Assembly: GCA_963691655.1 (NCBI GenBank) | Contig: OY829326.1 | Span: forward strand, 138,030,998 to 138,094,997 | DNA: 64,000 nt | Direction: 5' to 3' | DNA from: Toxonevra muliebris | Taxonomy: Eukaryota; Arthropoda; Insecta; Diptera; Pallopteridae | Shown: in pieces, positions 20,901-29,530 of the stretch | Numbering within the stretch: the stretch's first letter is position 1 | How the letters are laid out: every line of letters begins with the position of its first letter | Translations under genes and position numbers: made by a program | The notes under the pieces: model-generated | Told to the model about the DNA's origin: nothing | Databases searched by the model: none | What the model saw: the letters and a program-made list of their open reading frames with translations, nothing else

Positions 20901-22835
20901 CAAGTCTTAGTTCCGTCGATGTCTTAGGCAACATAAGTCTATTCTTTTACAAACTCAGCGATATGCAGGTGACGGAGTAGAACGCTACGTTAATCTCGAG
21001 GGTAACATCAACCCCAAACCTATGAAAATTTACATCGTCAACGCTATTGTACGTGGAAAAAATTCAGCTACTTAGGCAGACGATGGTACAAATAAAGATG
21101 TTAACAATAGGTTCAACAAAGCCAGAGTTGCGTTTGGACAATTACATTAGCATTGGGAAATGAAACTTGATTAATTCCAAACAACATTACTCAGAAACTA
21201 CAAATATTTATTAATAATTAAGTATCTGCGGATCACATGTAGTATATTTTAATCAATCCTAAACAAATATATAATATCTGGAACCTTCAAACGAATAAGA
21301 AAGGCAGACAACCACATCAGGAAATGACATTTGATTGGAACTCCAAAACGAAGCACACGCCAAGGACGACTAACGAATACGTGGAGGCGTTCAAGAACAA
21401 TCTACAAAAAATATTGCATACAAAAATGTGCAAACACCTGCCGCAAATAGACGCAGATGAAAATGTTCTGCACAAGCCCTAAGCTTCCAAAAGGTGTAGA
21501 AGGATAAATAAAAAAATTAGAAAGTATATTAAAATATTTATTCAACTGTTCTGGCATTGAAGCCATGGCTACAGTCCCTAAAAGTTCGACAGCATTACGC
21601 CCTCACCGCAGCCTTAGGACCCACCAATTTCCATCCCCTTTTCAATTCACATAGAATTTTTAAAGCTCTTGCCAAAGTCGACGAAATCTTAAGAAAACTG
21701 AGAGAAAAATCAATAAATTCAAAATAAATTTCCATCGATTGTAAACAATGATCGAAAACAATTCCCGCTTCGATAATCATTTGTTTTATTTTTCCCTAAA
21801 ATTAATTTCTCTCTCTGTATCACCGCCACCCCTTTGTATACAAGTGCAATAAAATCGCCGCCCCCCTTACATTCACACCCTTCTTCGTCACAATAACAGC
21901 AACTACACACGTAAGTAAAATTCACATGTGAAACGCACAAAAGCAGCAACAACAAAAACTTTGACGACTCCAGCAAACAAGCACCGTCGCCAGCAGCAGC
22001 AACTTAAAACATGAAGACGTGCAAAAAAAAACAAAAAAGAGACGACGATGAAAAAACATTCCTCCGGAAATGCCAAAAACCCAGTAACGAAAAATAAAAC
22101 TAGTACAAAAACCAACAAAGCAACAACAACAAGTATAAAATGTCCAATGCGAAATAAAAACAATAAAAGTGGAAAAGGCACACACGCAAAATGAAAAAAA
22201 TGAAATGAAAATAAAATCGAATACGCTATTGACGCTAACGCCAGCAGACAACAATAAGAACAGCAGCAACAACAAAATACACTACGCTGAAATTTCTTGT
22301 ATAGTATGAGGGGGGCCGAAATGAAATTGCTGCGCTCTCTCTGCTTACTGCTTGCGTTTGCTGCGCCCATTGCGAATCTTATCACTTTTGCCACAGACAT
22401 TATACACAAGCATATAAACACACACACACACATATATATACGTATATAAAACGCTGCTGCGCTGCACTGAGAATTGAATATTACATGGATGTGAAATATA
22501 TATAGATTTCAACATATTTCTTCTTTTTTTCACATAAAATCATACATATTTTTCACTTGCTTTTTCTTAAATTATTTATGTTTCCTTCGTCATAATCTTC
22601 TCTTTTTTTATTCCAATATCTCATGATGATACTCACACGTAGGCCTCAGGCGGGGAGTTTGTCGCATTGTCGTGGATCCTATTACGGCTGCTCCTCCAAC
22701 ACCTGAAGCAACACTTGCTGCACCACCGCCGCCGCCCATTGTCGTTGTTCCTGGCAGTCTATCTTCATTTATAGCTAGTAATTTTTCTTCCAGCGATTGC
22801 AATTTATGCCCAATCGAAGAACTGGAAGTGGACAT
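5855..22835 (-). CDS. hep: hemipterous: JNK kinase kinase, MKK7 type (10 coding exons)
   Basis: Dual-specificity MAP2K that phosphorylates and activates JNK (Basket) in stress and morphogenetic signalling in the cytoplasm. Joined exons: 22835-22637, 19857-19385, 19305-19126, 17447-17227, 17138-17016, 12311-11572, 11507-11130, 10979-10137, 6629-6068, 5993-5855. All junctions have GT/AG and compatible phases; the total is 3,858 nt, or 1,285 residues plus stop. Kinase domain is about residues 122-378: glycine loop GNGTSGNV (126-133), catalytic Lys148, HRD at 240-242, DFG at 260-262, activation-loop Ser270 and Thr274 in SKANT, APE at 284-286. Residues 399-1285 form a Ser, Gln, Asn and Gly-rich tail with islands shared with Drosophila Hep. 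The start is the only Met before a Drosophila-like N-terminus ([12 protein letters not shown]). Position 365 is Phe in HQFRP where Drosophila has Asp. Identity is firm; transcript boundaries and isoforms are unproven. Confidence 0.95.
6068..6629 (-). CDS. hep: hep coding exon 9 (conserved tail modules)
   Basis: Encodes residues 1053-1239 plus two bases. Starts [19 protein letters not shown], a predicted amphipathic conserved block, continues with YYRTLSA and [11 protein letters not shown], and ends with a near-invariant block from about 1199 ([20 protein letters not shown] onward). PPRY at 1208-1211 fits the PPxY WW-domain ligand. The acceptor is CTCTCAG|GCTGG and the donor CGACG|GTAAGT. This block is far better conserved with Drosophila than the sequence around it, implying a protein-interaction role (inference). 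Confidence 0.92.
6630..10136 (-). other. hep: hep intron 8, AT-rich, with a repeat array
   Basis: 3.5-kb intron between exons 8 and 9. Apart from the array at 7740-8545, only AT-rich sequence is seen. Short ORFs near 6.6-7.1 kb and 7.4-7.66 kb look like chance. Confidence 0.7.
7740..8545. repeat. Degenerate array of AATCAGAA / GTCATTTTAAAATCAGA units
   Basis: Roughly 30-bp units built on (T/G)TCATTTTAAAATCAGA and GTCAATTTGAATTCAGAATA recur many times with substitutions. Longer blocks repeat too: CAAATTAGTCATTTTAAAAT near 7954 recurs near 8343, and GTCAATTTGAGTTCA near 7870 recurs near 8206. This suggests an old higher-order array. No coding sense was found. Confidence 0.6.
10137..10979 (-). 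CDS. hep: hep coding exon 8 (low-complexity tail)
   Basis: Encodes residues 772-1052. Starts [15 protein letters not shown], as in Drosophila, then runs through His/Gln-rich, Ser-rich and Gly-rich tracts. Conserved islands are [27 protein letters not shown] and [13 protein letters not shown]. The acceptor is TTCAATAG|TTCTT and the donor CATG|GTAAGT. The following intron is 3.5 kb. Confidence 0.9.
11130..11507 (-). CDS. hep: hep coding exon 7 (tail)
   Basis: Encodes residues 646-771. Starts [14 protein letters not shown] (Drosophila has [14 protein letters not shown]), contains the W-R-x-P and YDACD islands, a Gly-rich stretch and a short polyQ, and ends GNQSPI. The acceptor is TTTTTTAG|GTCAG and the donor ATTG|GTAAAG. 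The introns either side are 64 and 150 bp. Confidence 0.9.
11572..12311 (-). CDS. hep: hep coding exon 6 (Q/N-rich tail)
   Basis: Encodes residues 399-645. The acceptor is TTTTATAG|AACTATT and the donor ATAG|GTAATA. It is rich in Thr, Gln, His, Ser and Gly. Islands shared with Drosophila are [17 protein letters not shown] and ESPKKESMF. Splicing to exon 7 restores SSIGQS. Long complementary-strand ORFs over this exon come from its trinucleotide repeats and are not genes. Confidence 0.9.
14375..14545 (+). pseudogene. Tc1/DD37E-type transposase 3' fragment
   Basis: One frame reads [20 protein letters not shown], matching the block around the last catalytic Glu of Tc1-like transposases (PQLxPIExYWAxxKxKL), then a stop. 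A shifted frame continues with [16 protein letters not shown] and another with [12 protein letters not shown], as in the family's C-terminus. At least two frame breaks occur in 170 bp. It resembles the element at 46.6-47.9 kb more than the window's mariners. Confidence 0.6.
15255..15324 (-). mobile_element. Pogo/Tigger-like terminus (solo end)
   Basis: Read on the minus strand, TA is followed by CAGTAGAGCTTTGATAATTC, then more 'unpaired AATTCG' text. This is the style of pogo/Tigger/Jerky-type ends (CAGTnnnnnnTCGnTAATTCG). A similar end is at 51665 on the plus strand. No matching partner end was found near this one. Confidence 0.35.
15434..15880 (+). mobile_element. Helitron-like non-autonomous element, copy A
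   Basis: Starts TCTATACATT after an A and ends with a hairpin (GCCCC AGTTACA GGGGC), 8 nt, then CTAG, followed by T. That is the Helitron signature: 5' TC, 3' hairpin near CTRR, insertion between A and T, no TIR and no target duplication. Internally it carries a purine-rich GA run and no ORF. The first 30 bp are partly duplicated (TTTACATTTATTAGTGTAAC follows). Three other copies lie at 31848-33113, 42008-42421 and 55724-56124. Confidence 0.7.
16442..16470 (+). repeat. (CAAT)n microsatellite
   Basis: About seven CAAT units with one interruption (CAGT), inside hep intron 5. Confidence 0.8.
17016..17138 (-). CDS. hep: hep coding exon 5 (end of kinase domain)
   Basis: Encodes residues 358-398 plus two bases of codon 399: [20 protein letters not shown], then a conserved VDVPQWF motif. 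The acceptor is TTACAG|CTTAAC. The donor CTTAG|GTAGGT contains an in-frame TAG when unspliced (CTT AGG TAG), so failure to splice here would end the protein at residue 399, close to the length of mammalian MKK7. Phe365 replaces the Asp of Drosophila. Confidence 0.93.
17227..17447 (-). CDS. hep: hep coding exon 4 (kinase C-lobe)
   Basis: Encodes residues 285-357 plus two bases of codon 358. It starts with [20 protein letters not shown], completing the APE motif, and runs to EFHDFVNK. The donor TG|GTTTGT is weak, but joining to exon 5 restores KCLTKNH exactly as in the family, so the site is convincing. The intron to exon 5 is 88 bp. Confidence 0.95.
17448..19125 (-). other. hep: hep intron 3 (1.7 kb)
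   Basis: Between the exon ending at YMA and the exon starting at PERID, which join within the APE motif. It contains a hAT-like MITE at 17882-18126. The sequence at 18150-19050 is non-coding with no recognised feature. Confidence 0.8.
17882..18126. mobile_element. hAT-like MITE with 8-bp target duplication
   Basis: The 245-bp element begins CAGTGTGGCCAACT and ends AGTTTGCCACACTG, giving inverted ends of about 13 bp with one mismatch. It is flanked on both sides by AAAGAATG (17874-17881 and 18127-18134), a perfect 8-bp target-site duplication. There is no ORF. The 8-bp duplication and CAG start fit hAT; P-like elements also make 8-bp duplications. Its right half has a relative at about 51567-51650. 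Confidence 0.85.
19126..19305 (-). CDS. hep: hep coding exon 3 (catalytic and activation loops)
   Basis: Exactly 60 codons (residues 225-284), in phase 0 at both ends. It contains HRDVKPSN (240-247), CDFGIS (259-264) and the activation loop [11 protein letters not shown] with the two expected phospho-acceptors, Ser270 and Thr274. The acceptor is TTTCAG|ACT and the donor GCG|GTAAAA. The sequence is nearly identical to Drosophila Hep and strongly similar to mammalian MKK7. Confidence 0.97.
19385..19857 (-). CDS. hep: hep coding exon 2 (docking site, kinase N-lobe)
   Basis: Encodes residues 67-224. The acceptor is CCAACCCAG|TGGAG and the donor [20 protein letters not shown] (74-84) is basic then hydrophobic and sits where mammalian MKK7 has its third JNK-docking D site. 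It is followed by [19 protein letters not shown], the conserved MKK7 lead-in, the glycine loop, Lys148 in IIAVKQMRR, and the hinge stretch [18 protein letters not shown]. The next intron is only 79 bp. Confidence 0.95.
20041..20260 (+). pseudogene. LINE ORF fragment, between endonuclease and RT
   Basis: Plus-strand frames read ELKSEYQRRNQ-like text, then [20 protein letters not shown], which fits the 'AxxxLGxxxKxK' linker downstream of the endonuclease in RTE/CR1-like LINEs. Frames shift and stops intervene. It is probably the same element as 20960-21480, split by the array between them. Confidence 0.45.
20290..20760 (+). repeat. Degenerate array of TTTTGGTCTGAATTTTGAT
   Basis: A unit of about 12-20 bp, (A/T)TTTTGGTCTGA(A/G)TTTT(G/C)(A/G)T, is repeated with many substitutions across about 470 bp. 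The same motif in reverse complement (TCAGACCAAAATT) makes up 26830-27540. Confidence 0.65.
20960..21480 (+). pseudogene. LINE reverse-transcriptase C-terminal fragment
   Basis: Frames read [10 protein letters not shown].., then [21 protein letters not shown], the 'D.. ..V..RI.KAR.AF..L' block that follows the RT palm in RTE-like and related LINEs. After more breaks comes [12 protein letters not shown], like the GKRKRGRP block near the element's 3' end. Frameshifts and stops are numerous, so it is dead. Confidence 0.6.
22637..22835 (-). CDS. hep: hep coding exon 1 (N-terminus)
   Basis: Encodes residues 1-66 and the first base of codon 67. It begins [19 protein letters not shown], close to the Drosophila Hep start (MST..IG.RLQSLE.KL), and continues into a Gly/Ala-rich linker. 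The ATG context is GAGGAAAAATG. The donor is CGT|GTGAGT at 22637/22636. Upstream on the minus strand is CAA/CAG-rich DNA without coding sequence (22836 to about 23000), typical of a fly 5' UTR. The N-terminal region is much shorter than in Drosophila, so a small missed exon in intron 1 cannot be excluded, although the phases join without one. Confidence 0.85.
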
Positions 22836-25800
22836 TTTTCCTCCTTTCCTGTTCTTCTGATCTTCTTCGGGTTGCTGTTGTTGTTGTTATTACTACTGCT
22901 GTTGTTAATCGTCGCTTTGTTTTCAGCCTATTTGTATATTTTGTGCACTTATAAAGAATATAAAGATATATTTATTAAGTTCACTGCGAAACTTCGCTAA
23001 AATATTTTTTTTTTCACTATTGTTTGCCGTGCGCCGTGCCTTTTTTCCTTCTAATTGAATTTATCACAAAAAAAAACCTTCCACTTTTGAAGAATGAAGA
23101 AAAACCATAATCAGACGGAGATCAGACTTCGAAGACGTTTATGTTTAACGGCGACAAAGCAGCAAGCTCAGATATAAAAACTGTTATTACGGCTGGGTTG
23201 AAATTAACGGCTAACGCGCAATTTTAAAACATGTTTTTGTTTTCAAAAAAAATATATCAATAAAGTAATTTTAAGTTATAATTTATTTAAATTAAAAAAA
23301 AATTTCTACAATTCATTGGTCTGAATTTTAAAAAAGAAGTCTATGTCTGCTAAAATATTCTTGTATTATTATTACCATTTATTACTGCTATTGTAAAATG
23401 ATTCGCCCATTTAATGTTTATGTATCTTCTATATAAAATATGACTTAATACCGAAAAAGTTAATTTTTAAAAAAATCTTCAATCTTATGACCAATAACTA
23501 TGATAAAAAACTGTAAACTACTTCTCCCATTATAAAAACTAAGTTCACTTCGAAGCATATTCTTTGAAAAATCTTGTGTGGAAGATTGTATATGTGAAAA
23601 GAGTGTAAATATGAGCAAGGAAAGGCTACAAAGCTTTTGGATCCTAAATTCTTGAATTTCAAATTCCGCGTGTTTTACCCGTTCTAGCATTACCAAGAGA
23701 CAAAAATTATGAAAACCTTTTTACTGTACTTCCGTTTGTGCGTGTTTCGCAAAATAATTGCGCATAATTGTCATGCAACGCTAAAACTCAACTATGTTAT
23801 TTAAATATTGAACCAAGGCAGGTGGTATCAGTATTACAACGAGAAAAAAATTGCACACTACTTTGTTGCTATAAAGACCCAGAAATGTCAAAAATACAAA
23901 AACAAGTGCATGGAAAACAGGCAAAACAAAAACAAAAAAAAAAAAAAAAAAGAGAGGTTGAGAGAACTGATTCTGCTTTCACCTATGCTAAATCCCCCTT
24001 ACATTGAACTAAGCTTTATCACAGTTCATAGTAACTGTTTACACTACTCAAACATTGTTGTCATCGACATTTTGGCCTAGTTTTTTCGTTGCGCTCATGG
24101 ATACACGTTTGTATTTTCTATGAAAAATAAAAGCAACTGCGGTCATACGTACTCTAAACTCAAAAAATCAGTCGTATTTCTTTAATTTATTAATTGCTTT
24201 GCTAGTGTTTCGGTTTTCACTCTGCTTCTTATTGTTATCGTTTCAACGTCCATATGTTTGATTATTGAATAGTCCTGCTTGCTAAAATTTTTATTTTCAA
24301 TACAAAATTTAATTTTTACCCCCCTCGATCACACAATTGGTTATGCTTGTTCTCGTAAAAACAGGCAGTACCATTTTTTTGATAATTAACATTTTCTGAA
24401 CGTGAATTCAAATAAGCAATCAACTTAAATTGCAACTCTGTATGTCAGTTTGTCACTCGTTGGAATAGAAATGAAAGTACAACGAGAGAAAGAAAATGCC
24501 AAAAGAGAAATACCAAACCAAAGAGTTCAACCAAAGAAGCGAGTAAAACAAACGAGGTGGAAAACATTTTCTAATTTTCGTTTGTGTTGTTGTGCTGTTT
24601 GTATTTCTGTCTGCGCTTGTAAACTTGTAATTTTTCTTATCTCAGAAGAGTGAAATTTTGAAAAGTGTGTTTGTGACAGAAAATTATCAAATACATGCAA
24701 TAAAAAATATAATAAATATTTGTTTAAAAAAGTGGAAAGTAAACAAACAGTGAAAACAACAAAAAAGTAATTGAAGAATTTAATTAAATTAATAAGTTGT
24801 GAATTAAAAGCATTTAAATTTTAGAAGCTGTGCTCACATTAACAAATCGTCAACTCCCCTAATACATTTAACTAATTTGTTTTGTTTAAAATTGTGTTGG
24901 ATATGAGAAATAAAATAAACAAATAAGTAAACAATAAACGATAAAAATTTCTAGACGCCAACCAGCCAAACAACGAGACACAGCATCCGAGAGGCACAGA
25001 CGCCAACCATACCACTAATTGTGTATTCATTGTATACCATTGTATACAATTCTCGCAACTTTGGTCACCCAACGACCACCCATTGCTTTATCCTACCCCA
25101 CTATGTTTGTTTTATCTCTTTCCTGTCCCGCCCTGAAGTTTTCTCAATGGTGTTTTTTGAAGCATTTTTTGCTATTGCTCCCCTTTTTTCTTAGTATTTT
25201 TTTTTAGATATGTGTTTTTGTTACTTCCATTTTGCTACTGAGGATTGCTCTCAGTAACACTGAGCAGCAAAAAAAAAAAAAAATTTTGTGTTGCTGGGAG
25301 AATCCCTTCATCAATCTCTTTGGGCCTTTTCATGGTAGATGCTAGGAAAACAACAAAAATCGATATAACAACAATTTGTGGTGTTGATGTTGTTTTATTA
25401 GAATTTGCTTTCGTTGGTTGTTTGGTGAATGTGTTTCGTTGTTGTTGTGAGGCAAATGCTGTTAGTCCTCGTTGTTGTTGGCGCGTTAATACAGGAGTGC
25501 ATTCAAAGTCCAGGCAAGGAAAGAGAAGTGCAAATCATTATTAATGATTAAAAATAAAATTTGTTCCTTTTATAACTTAAGTTTTTAAAATTTGTTATTA
25601 ACAAACAAAATACGTAATTCAAATAATTTAATATACTGTAAATTAATTGATATTTTTATACGTGCACATTTAAATGAAAAACAAAAAATCACTAAAATAA
25701 ACCAACTCTAGATTCAATAGTGCATAATTTTCGCTTCCTGAACCAACAAAAAATCATTACATCATTAAGAATTTCATTAACATTTCATCCCTAAACGTCT

Positions 25801-28250
25801 GTGTTTGCAGTACCCCAACATTTTCATGCCAATTTCACTCTCATCCTGTGGCATCCTCGCGCTTCCTTTCCGTTCGGGAGCCGTTTAAAAAATGAGGAAT
25901 TTTCCTAGCAAAAGGGGAGTAAACGAACGCATGTACACACACGTATACAAAAACAAGAATGCACTCTCTCTCTGTATAAGACCCAGCAGGAAAATTTTTC
26001 AAATGCAATGCTGCTGATGGTTTTTTCATTCGAATTTTTAAAACTTCAAAACTAAAAAATCATTAATTGAATGCTTTTTTAAGATTATCAATGGTAATTA
26101 TTTTTCAATTTGGCAATATCTAATAACAGTAAGTACTAGCATTAGTGGATGCTGAGATTGTGGAAGGGGTAGGTTTTAGTTATGTTTTTCATTCCTTCAA
26201 AAAGTTGTTTATTTGAAAAGAAGTGGTCAAGATATATATCGAGTTCATAACAAAAGCCCTCGTAACTAGACTTTCTCTGCCGTCCGGGTCTCTTACCTAT
26301 ATTTTCAAATCCACAAAACGATCACGCATGGCTAGTGTTGTTGTTCCGCTTCACAAAAAAAAAAAAAAAGAAGAAGTTTCTTGACTTGAAAAAGTCAAAA
26401 AGTATCTTCAATAGGTTCTTATTGATTTTTTTGCTTTTTTAGCTTTCTGCTTTCGGTAAATTATTGAATTATTCAAAGTCCTTCCCTATTTGATTCTGGC
26501 GTTCCCTTTATCTTCAGCTGTACTCACTTTCAGCTCTATTAGTCTGTTGTAGCTTAATAAACAAAATCTTTAATGTCACTGGCACCCGTATATTTACAAT
26601 AGCAGTAAAGTAATATTTTGATATTATTACTTTTCGTATTCAACCAAATTATTAATGGCACTCTCTATGTACGCATGTATGCACGAAGCGATCAGGATAA
26701 CTATCATTTTGTAAAGCCAGTGTGTTGTCTTTGGCGTAATATCCCATTTAATATTGAACTTATTTTTACACTAAAAACGATTCTCCTTTTCAGATCTTGA
26801 TTAGGTGAAAAAATTAACAGACAAACTCCTATACCCTATATAAATCAAATAAGAACCAAGCCCCAGATTAAAAATCTGATCAAAATTCAGACGAAAAGCA
26901 AACCAAAAAATTAGTCCGAAATTTAAATGAAAAATCACACAGATAGAGACAAAATTTAGCGACACAAATTTTAGACCAAAAATCAGACTAATAATCAGAA
27001 CAAAATTAGAGACCAAAACTTAAACCAAAAAAATAAATTTAAATTTTGACCAAAGTATAAATAAAATAAGTCAAAACTATAAAGTTCGAAAAATCAAACA
27101 AAAAAAAAAAAAACAGATTGAGATTCAGACCAAAACAAACTAAAATTGAGACCAAAATTCATCAAATAACGAATCAAAACTCAAATCAAAATTAAGACTG
27201 GAATCAAAAGGAAAAACGGAACTAAATTTTGACCATAATTCCGTCCAAGTTCCAGGCCAAAATTCAAATTTTGACAAAAATTCAGAACAAAAGCAAATCA
27301 TACTTTAAGCCAAAATCAAACCAAAATTCAGACCAATAATTTAAACCAAAAATCTGGCCAAATTCAAGCCGCAATGCAAACAAAACATACACAGACCAAA
27401 AATGGAACAAAAATTCAAACTAAGTCAAATCAAAAACACCACAACTTAGTCCAAAATTCAGCTTAAAAATCTAAATTAAAATAAAACCAAAATTTGGGCT
27501 AAAAACCAGACCTAAAACTCAACCCATAAAATAAAAAAACAGTCCAAAAACATTATCAATGCCTGCAAAAGTAAAATTTCAGATTTATTATAGTCGAAGT
27601 GTATGTAATCAACAGTTGCGCTGCGAAACATTTTAATAGGCTGTAAGTTTATCTGCATTTTTGGGAGGAAGTGTAGCCCCCGTAGTCCCCCTGGATCCGC
27701 CACTGCCTATGAGAAACTTATTGAAAAAAAAGGTCGAGTCTAAATTTCGTTCATTTGGAAGATCGTTTTATTAAATTTTCATGAAATTGTATAGATTCTA
27801 GTCCTTGATAATAAAAAATACTGCTTCCAAATTCATTTGCCATAAAGATTCTTAATTATTATAAAACCCGACTGCATTAATATATTCTTATTCCCATATC
27901 GGAAAACAAGAAATAATCACTTTCAAATGTAATCTCCATCGACCAGCCAAACACACACTTTCACATTTTCTACTGTGCACACAACTGTGACACTTGTGCA
28001 CTTATCACTAGTTGTTGTTGTAGTTTGATTTCTCGTCTATCTACTGCTGCTGCATACTGCTCATGCTGCGTTGACAACGAACGCATTCATTCACAGCATT
28101 CACCAGTTCAGTGAGCTCGCGAATTTTGCAAAGAAAAGAGCAATTGCATTTCGAATGCGCTTTATTCGTCAACTGCTAACTGGCTGCAATTGCAATTGCA
28201 GTGTACAATTATGTAGAAGGAAAATTTGATGAATGTGAATTAATAAAAAA
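22836..28250. other. Spacer between the divergent genes
   Basis: About 5.4 kb between the hep start and the plus-strand gene's leader. Apart from the array at 26830-27540, I see AT-rich DNA, poly-A runs and CA/GT-rich tracts. Both promoters should lie here, but no TATA box or initiator could be assigned with confidence. ORFs in this stretch (such as 24450-24653 and 25245-25544, plus strand) have no recognisable domain. Confidence 0.5.
26830..27540 (-). repeat. Degenerate array of TCAGACCAAAATT
   Basis: Units such as AGACCAAAATTCAGACCAAA recur through about 700 bp with drift. It is the reverse-complement counterpart of 20290-20760, so the two arrays share a motif in opposite orientation. There is no coding content. 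Confidence 0.65.
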
Positions 28251-28251
28251 T

Positions 28252-28270
28252 ACTTACCACCGATAGCTAA
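28252..28270 (-). promoter_or_regulatory. Candidate splice donor of an upstream non-coding exon
   Basis: On the minus strand, GCTATCGGTG|GTAAGTATT is a near-consensus donor, 5.4 kb upstream of the hep start and on the same strand. It could end an untranslated first exon of hep. No acceptor just before the hep ATG is convincing, so this is only a candidate. Confidence 0.25.
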
Positions 28271-29025
28271 AACAAAAACGAAAAAAAAAACAAACTGCAT
28301 TTAAAAACAAAAAAAGTAACTAAAAAAAACAGAAATCAATAAAAAAAAAGAAAAAAAATTTGTGAAAAATTCAAACGAACGGATATAGTGAGTGGAGGTG
28401 GAGAAGAAGCTAAAAAAATTGTGACAAGAAACAATAACAACAAACACTCAATAAAATAACAACAACAGCAACAAGCTAAAACTGAAAGAAAAAGATACAA
28501 CAAATTGCAAACAAATCCAATTAACAAAATAATTAAAAGACGAAAAATCAGGAAGGAAAAACCGAAACGAACAAAAGAAAAAGAAGAAGAAGAAAAAAGA
28601 CCCGAGACTCCATATCAAAGCAGCTTACCACTTTTCGTTGTTGTTGTTGTTGTTGCCATATCGGCCCACCCAACAAAAAGTAGCTGCAACAACAGCTAAC
28701 AAACACTGCCATCCATCCAGCCAACAACAAAAGCAGCAGCAAACATCGCTTATTCGCATACTCGATTGCTGCTGCTCGCACGCTCTTCACTGTTTGGCCG
28801 GTCGGTTTGGTTAGTACGCGTTTAGGCCAAGTGCAGTGCACACACGCGTATCGCGCGTAATGTTCGCAAATTGACGAGTGAATTCTGTTAAAATAACAAC
28901 AACAACAAAAAAAAGAAGCAACCACATACATACATAGAAAACAAATAAAATATTTCCAAAAAAAAAACCAAAAAGGAAAACTTCAAATTCCATTACAAAA
29001 CAATAATAACAACAACAGCAACAAC

Positions 29026-29530
29026 ATGGCTGCAACTTCTTCATTAACCCTGGCAGAGTCAACGTCATCATCAACGGCATCAGCAGCCCCAGCAACACCA
29101 TTGTCATCGTCACAAACAGATGCAGACGTTGAGCGTCCAACATTGTTAGTATTGAATAATACCACAGCAACAGCATTAGCAACAACAACAACAACCACAT
29201 CCGTTGCCATTGCTGCTGCTGCTGCAACATCACCTAGTGGAGGCAGTCTTAGCAGTATTAGTGGTGGTGGTGGTGGTAGCTGCGGCAGCAATAATAGCTC
29301 AACTGCAACATCGCCCTCATTTTTGCCTGAGATGCCACAATGGAAAAAAGATTTAATACAACGTCGTAAAACGAATGTGGCACGTACAATTGGTGCTGCT
29401 TCTGCTGTGATTACGCCAACATCGCCATCGTCATCGTCATCTATAGCAACATCATTATCGCCATCATTACAACAGCGGCGTGGTAGTATAACGTTGAGTG
29501 ACCAGCAACAACAACAACTAGATATTACAG
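29026..29530 (+). CDS. First coding exon of an unidentified gene with a WKKxLIQRRK motif
   Basis: ATG (ACAACATGG) opens 168 codons ending in a strong donor, ACAG|GTGAGT, at 29530/29531, so the exon ends in phase 1. The protein is rich in Ser, Thr and Ala with short homopolymer runs and a Gly-rich stretch (79-85). The only distinctive block is PEMPQWKKDLIQRRK (101-115), which resembles the short N-terminal motif of phostensin/taperin-type actin- and PP1-associated proteins; I could not confirm this. The leader upstream is CAA-rich, as in fly 5' UTRs. It is transcribed away from hep. No later exon was recognised to the window end, so the intron is either over 34 kb or hides an exon I missed. 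Confidence 0.75.

Larger units (their letters stand above)
19858..22636 (-). other. hep: hep intron 1 (2.8 kb), with LINE pieces and a repeat array
   Basis: Contains LINE fragments (20041-20260 and 20960-21480), a degenerate array (20290-20760) and CA/TA microsatellites near 22421-22445. The ORFs at 21.7-22.4 kb on the minus strand come from biased, CAA-rich sequence and have no family match. Confidence 0.7.

Noticed and set aside
21903..22433. 176-codon minus-strand ORF in hep intron 1
   Set aside because: Cys/Phe-rich translation of CAA-rich and AAAG-rich DNA; looks like compositional chance.
27692..27705. TGGATCCGCCACTG, resembling the end CAGTGGCGGATCCA of some hAT elements
   Set aside because: No partner end or 8-bp duplication found, so not listed as an element.
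28983..29291. Minus-strand ORFs over the exon at 29026-29530
   Set aside because: Complementary frames of a repetitive Ser/Thr/Ala-rich exon; no independent support.
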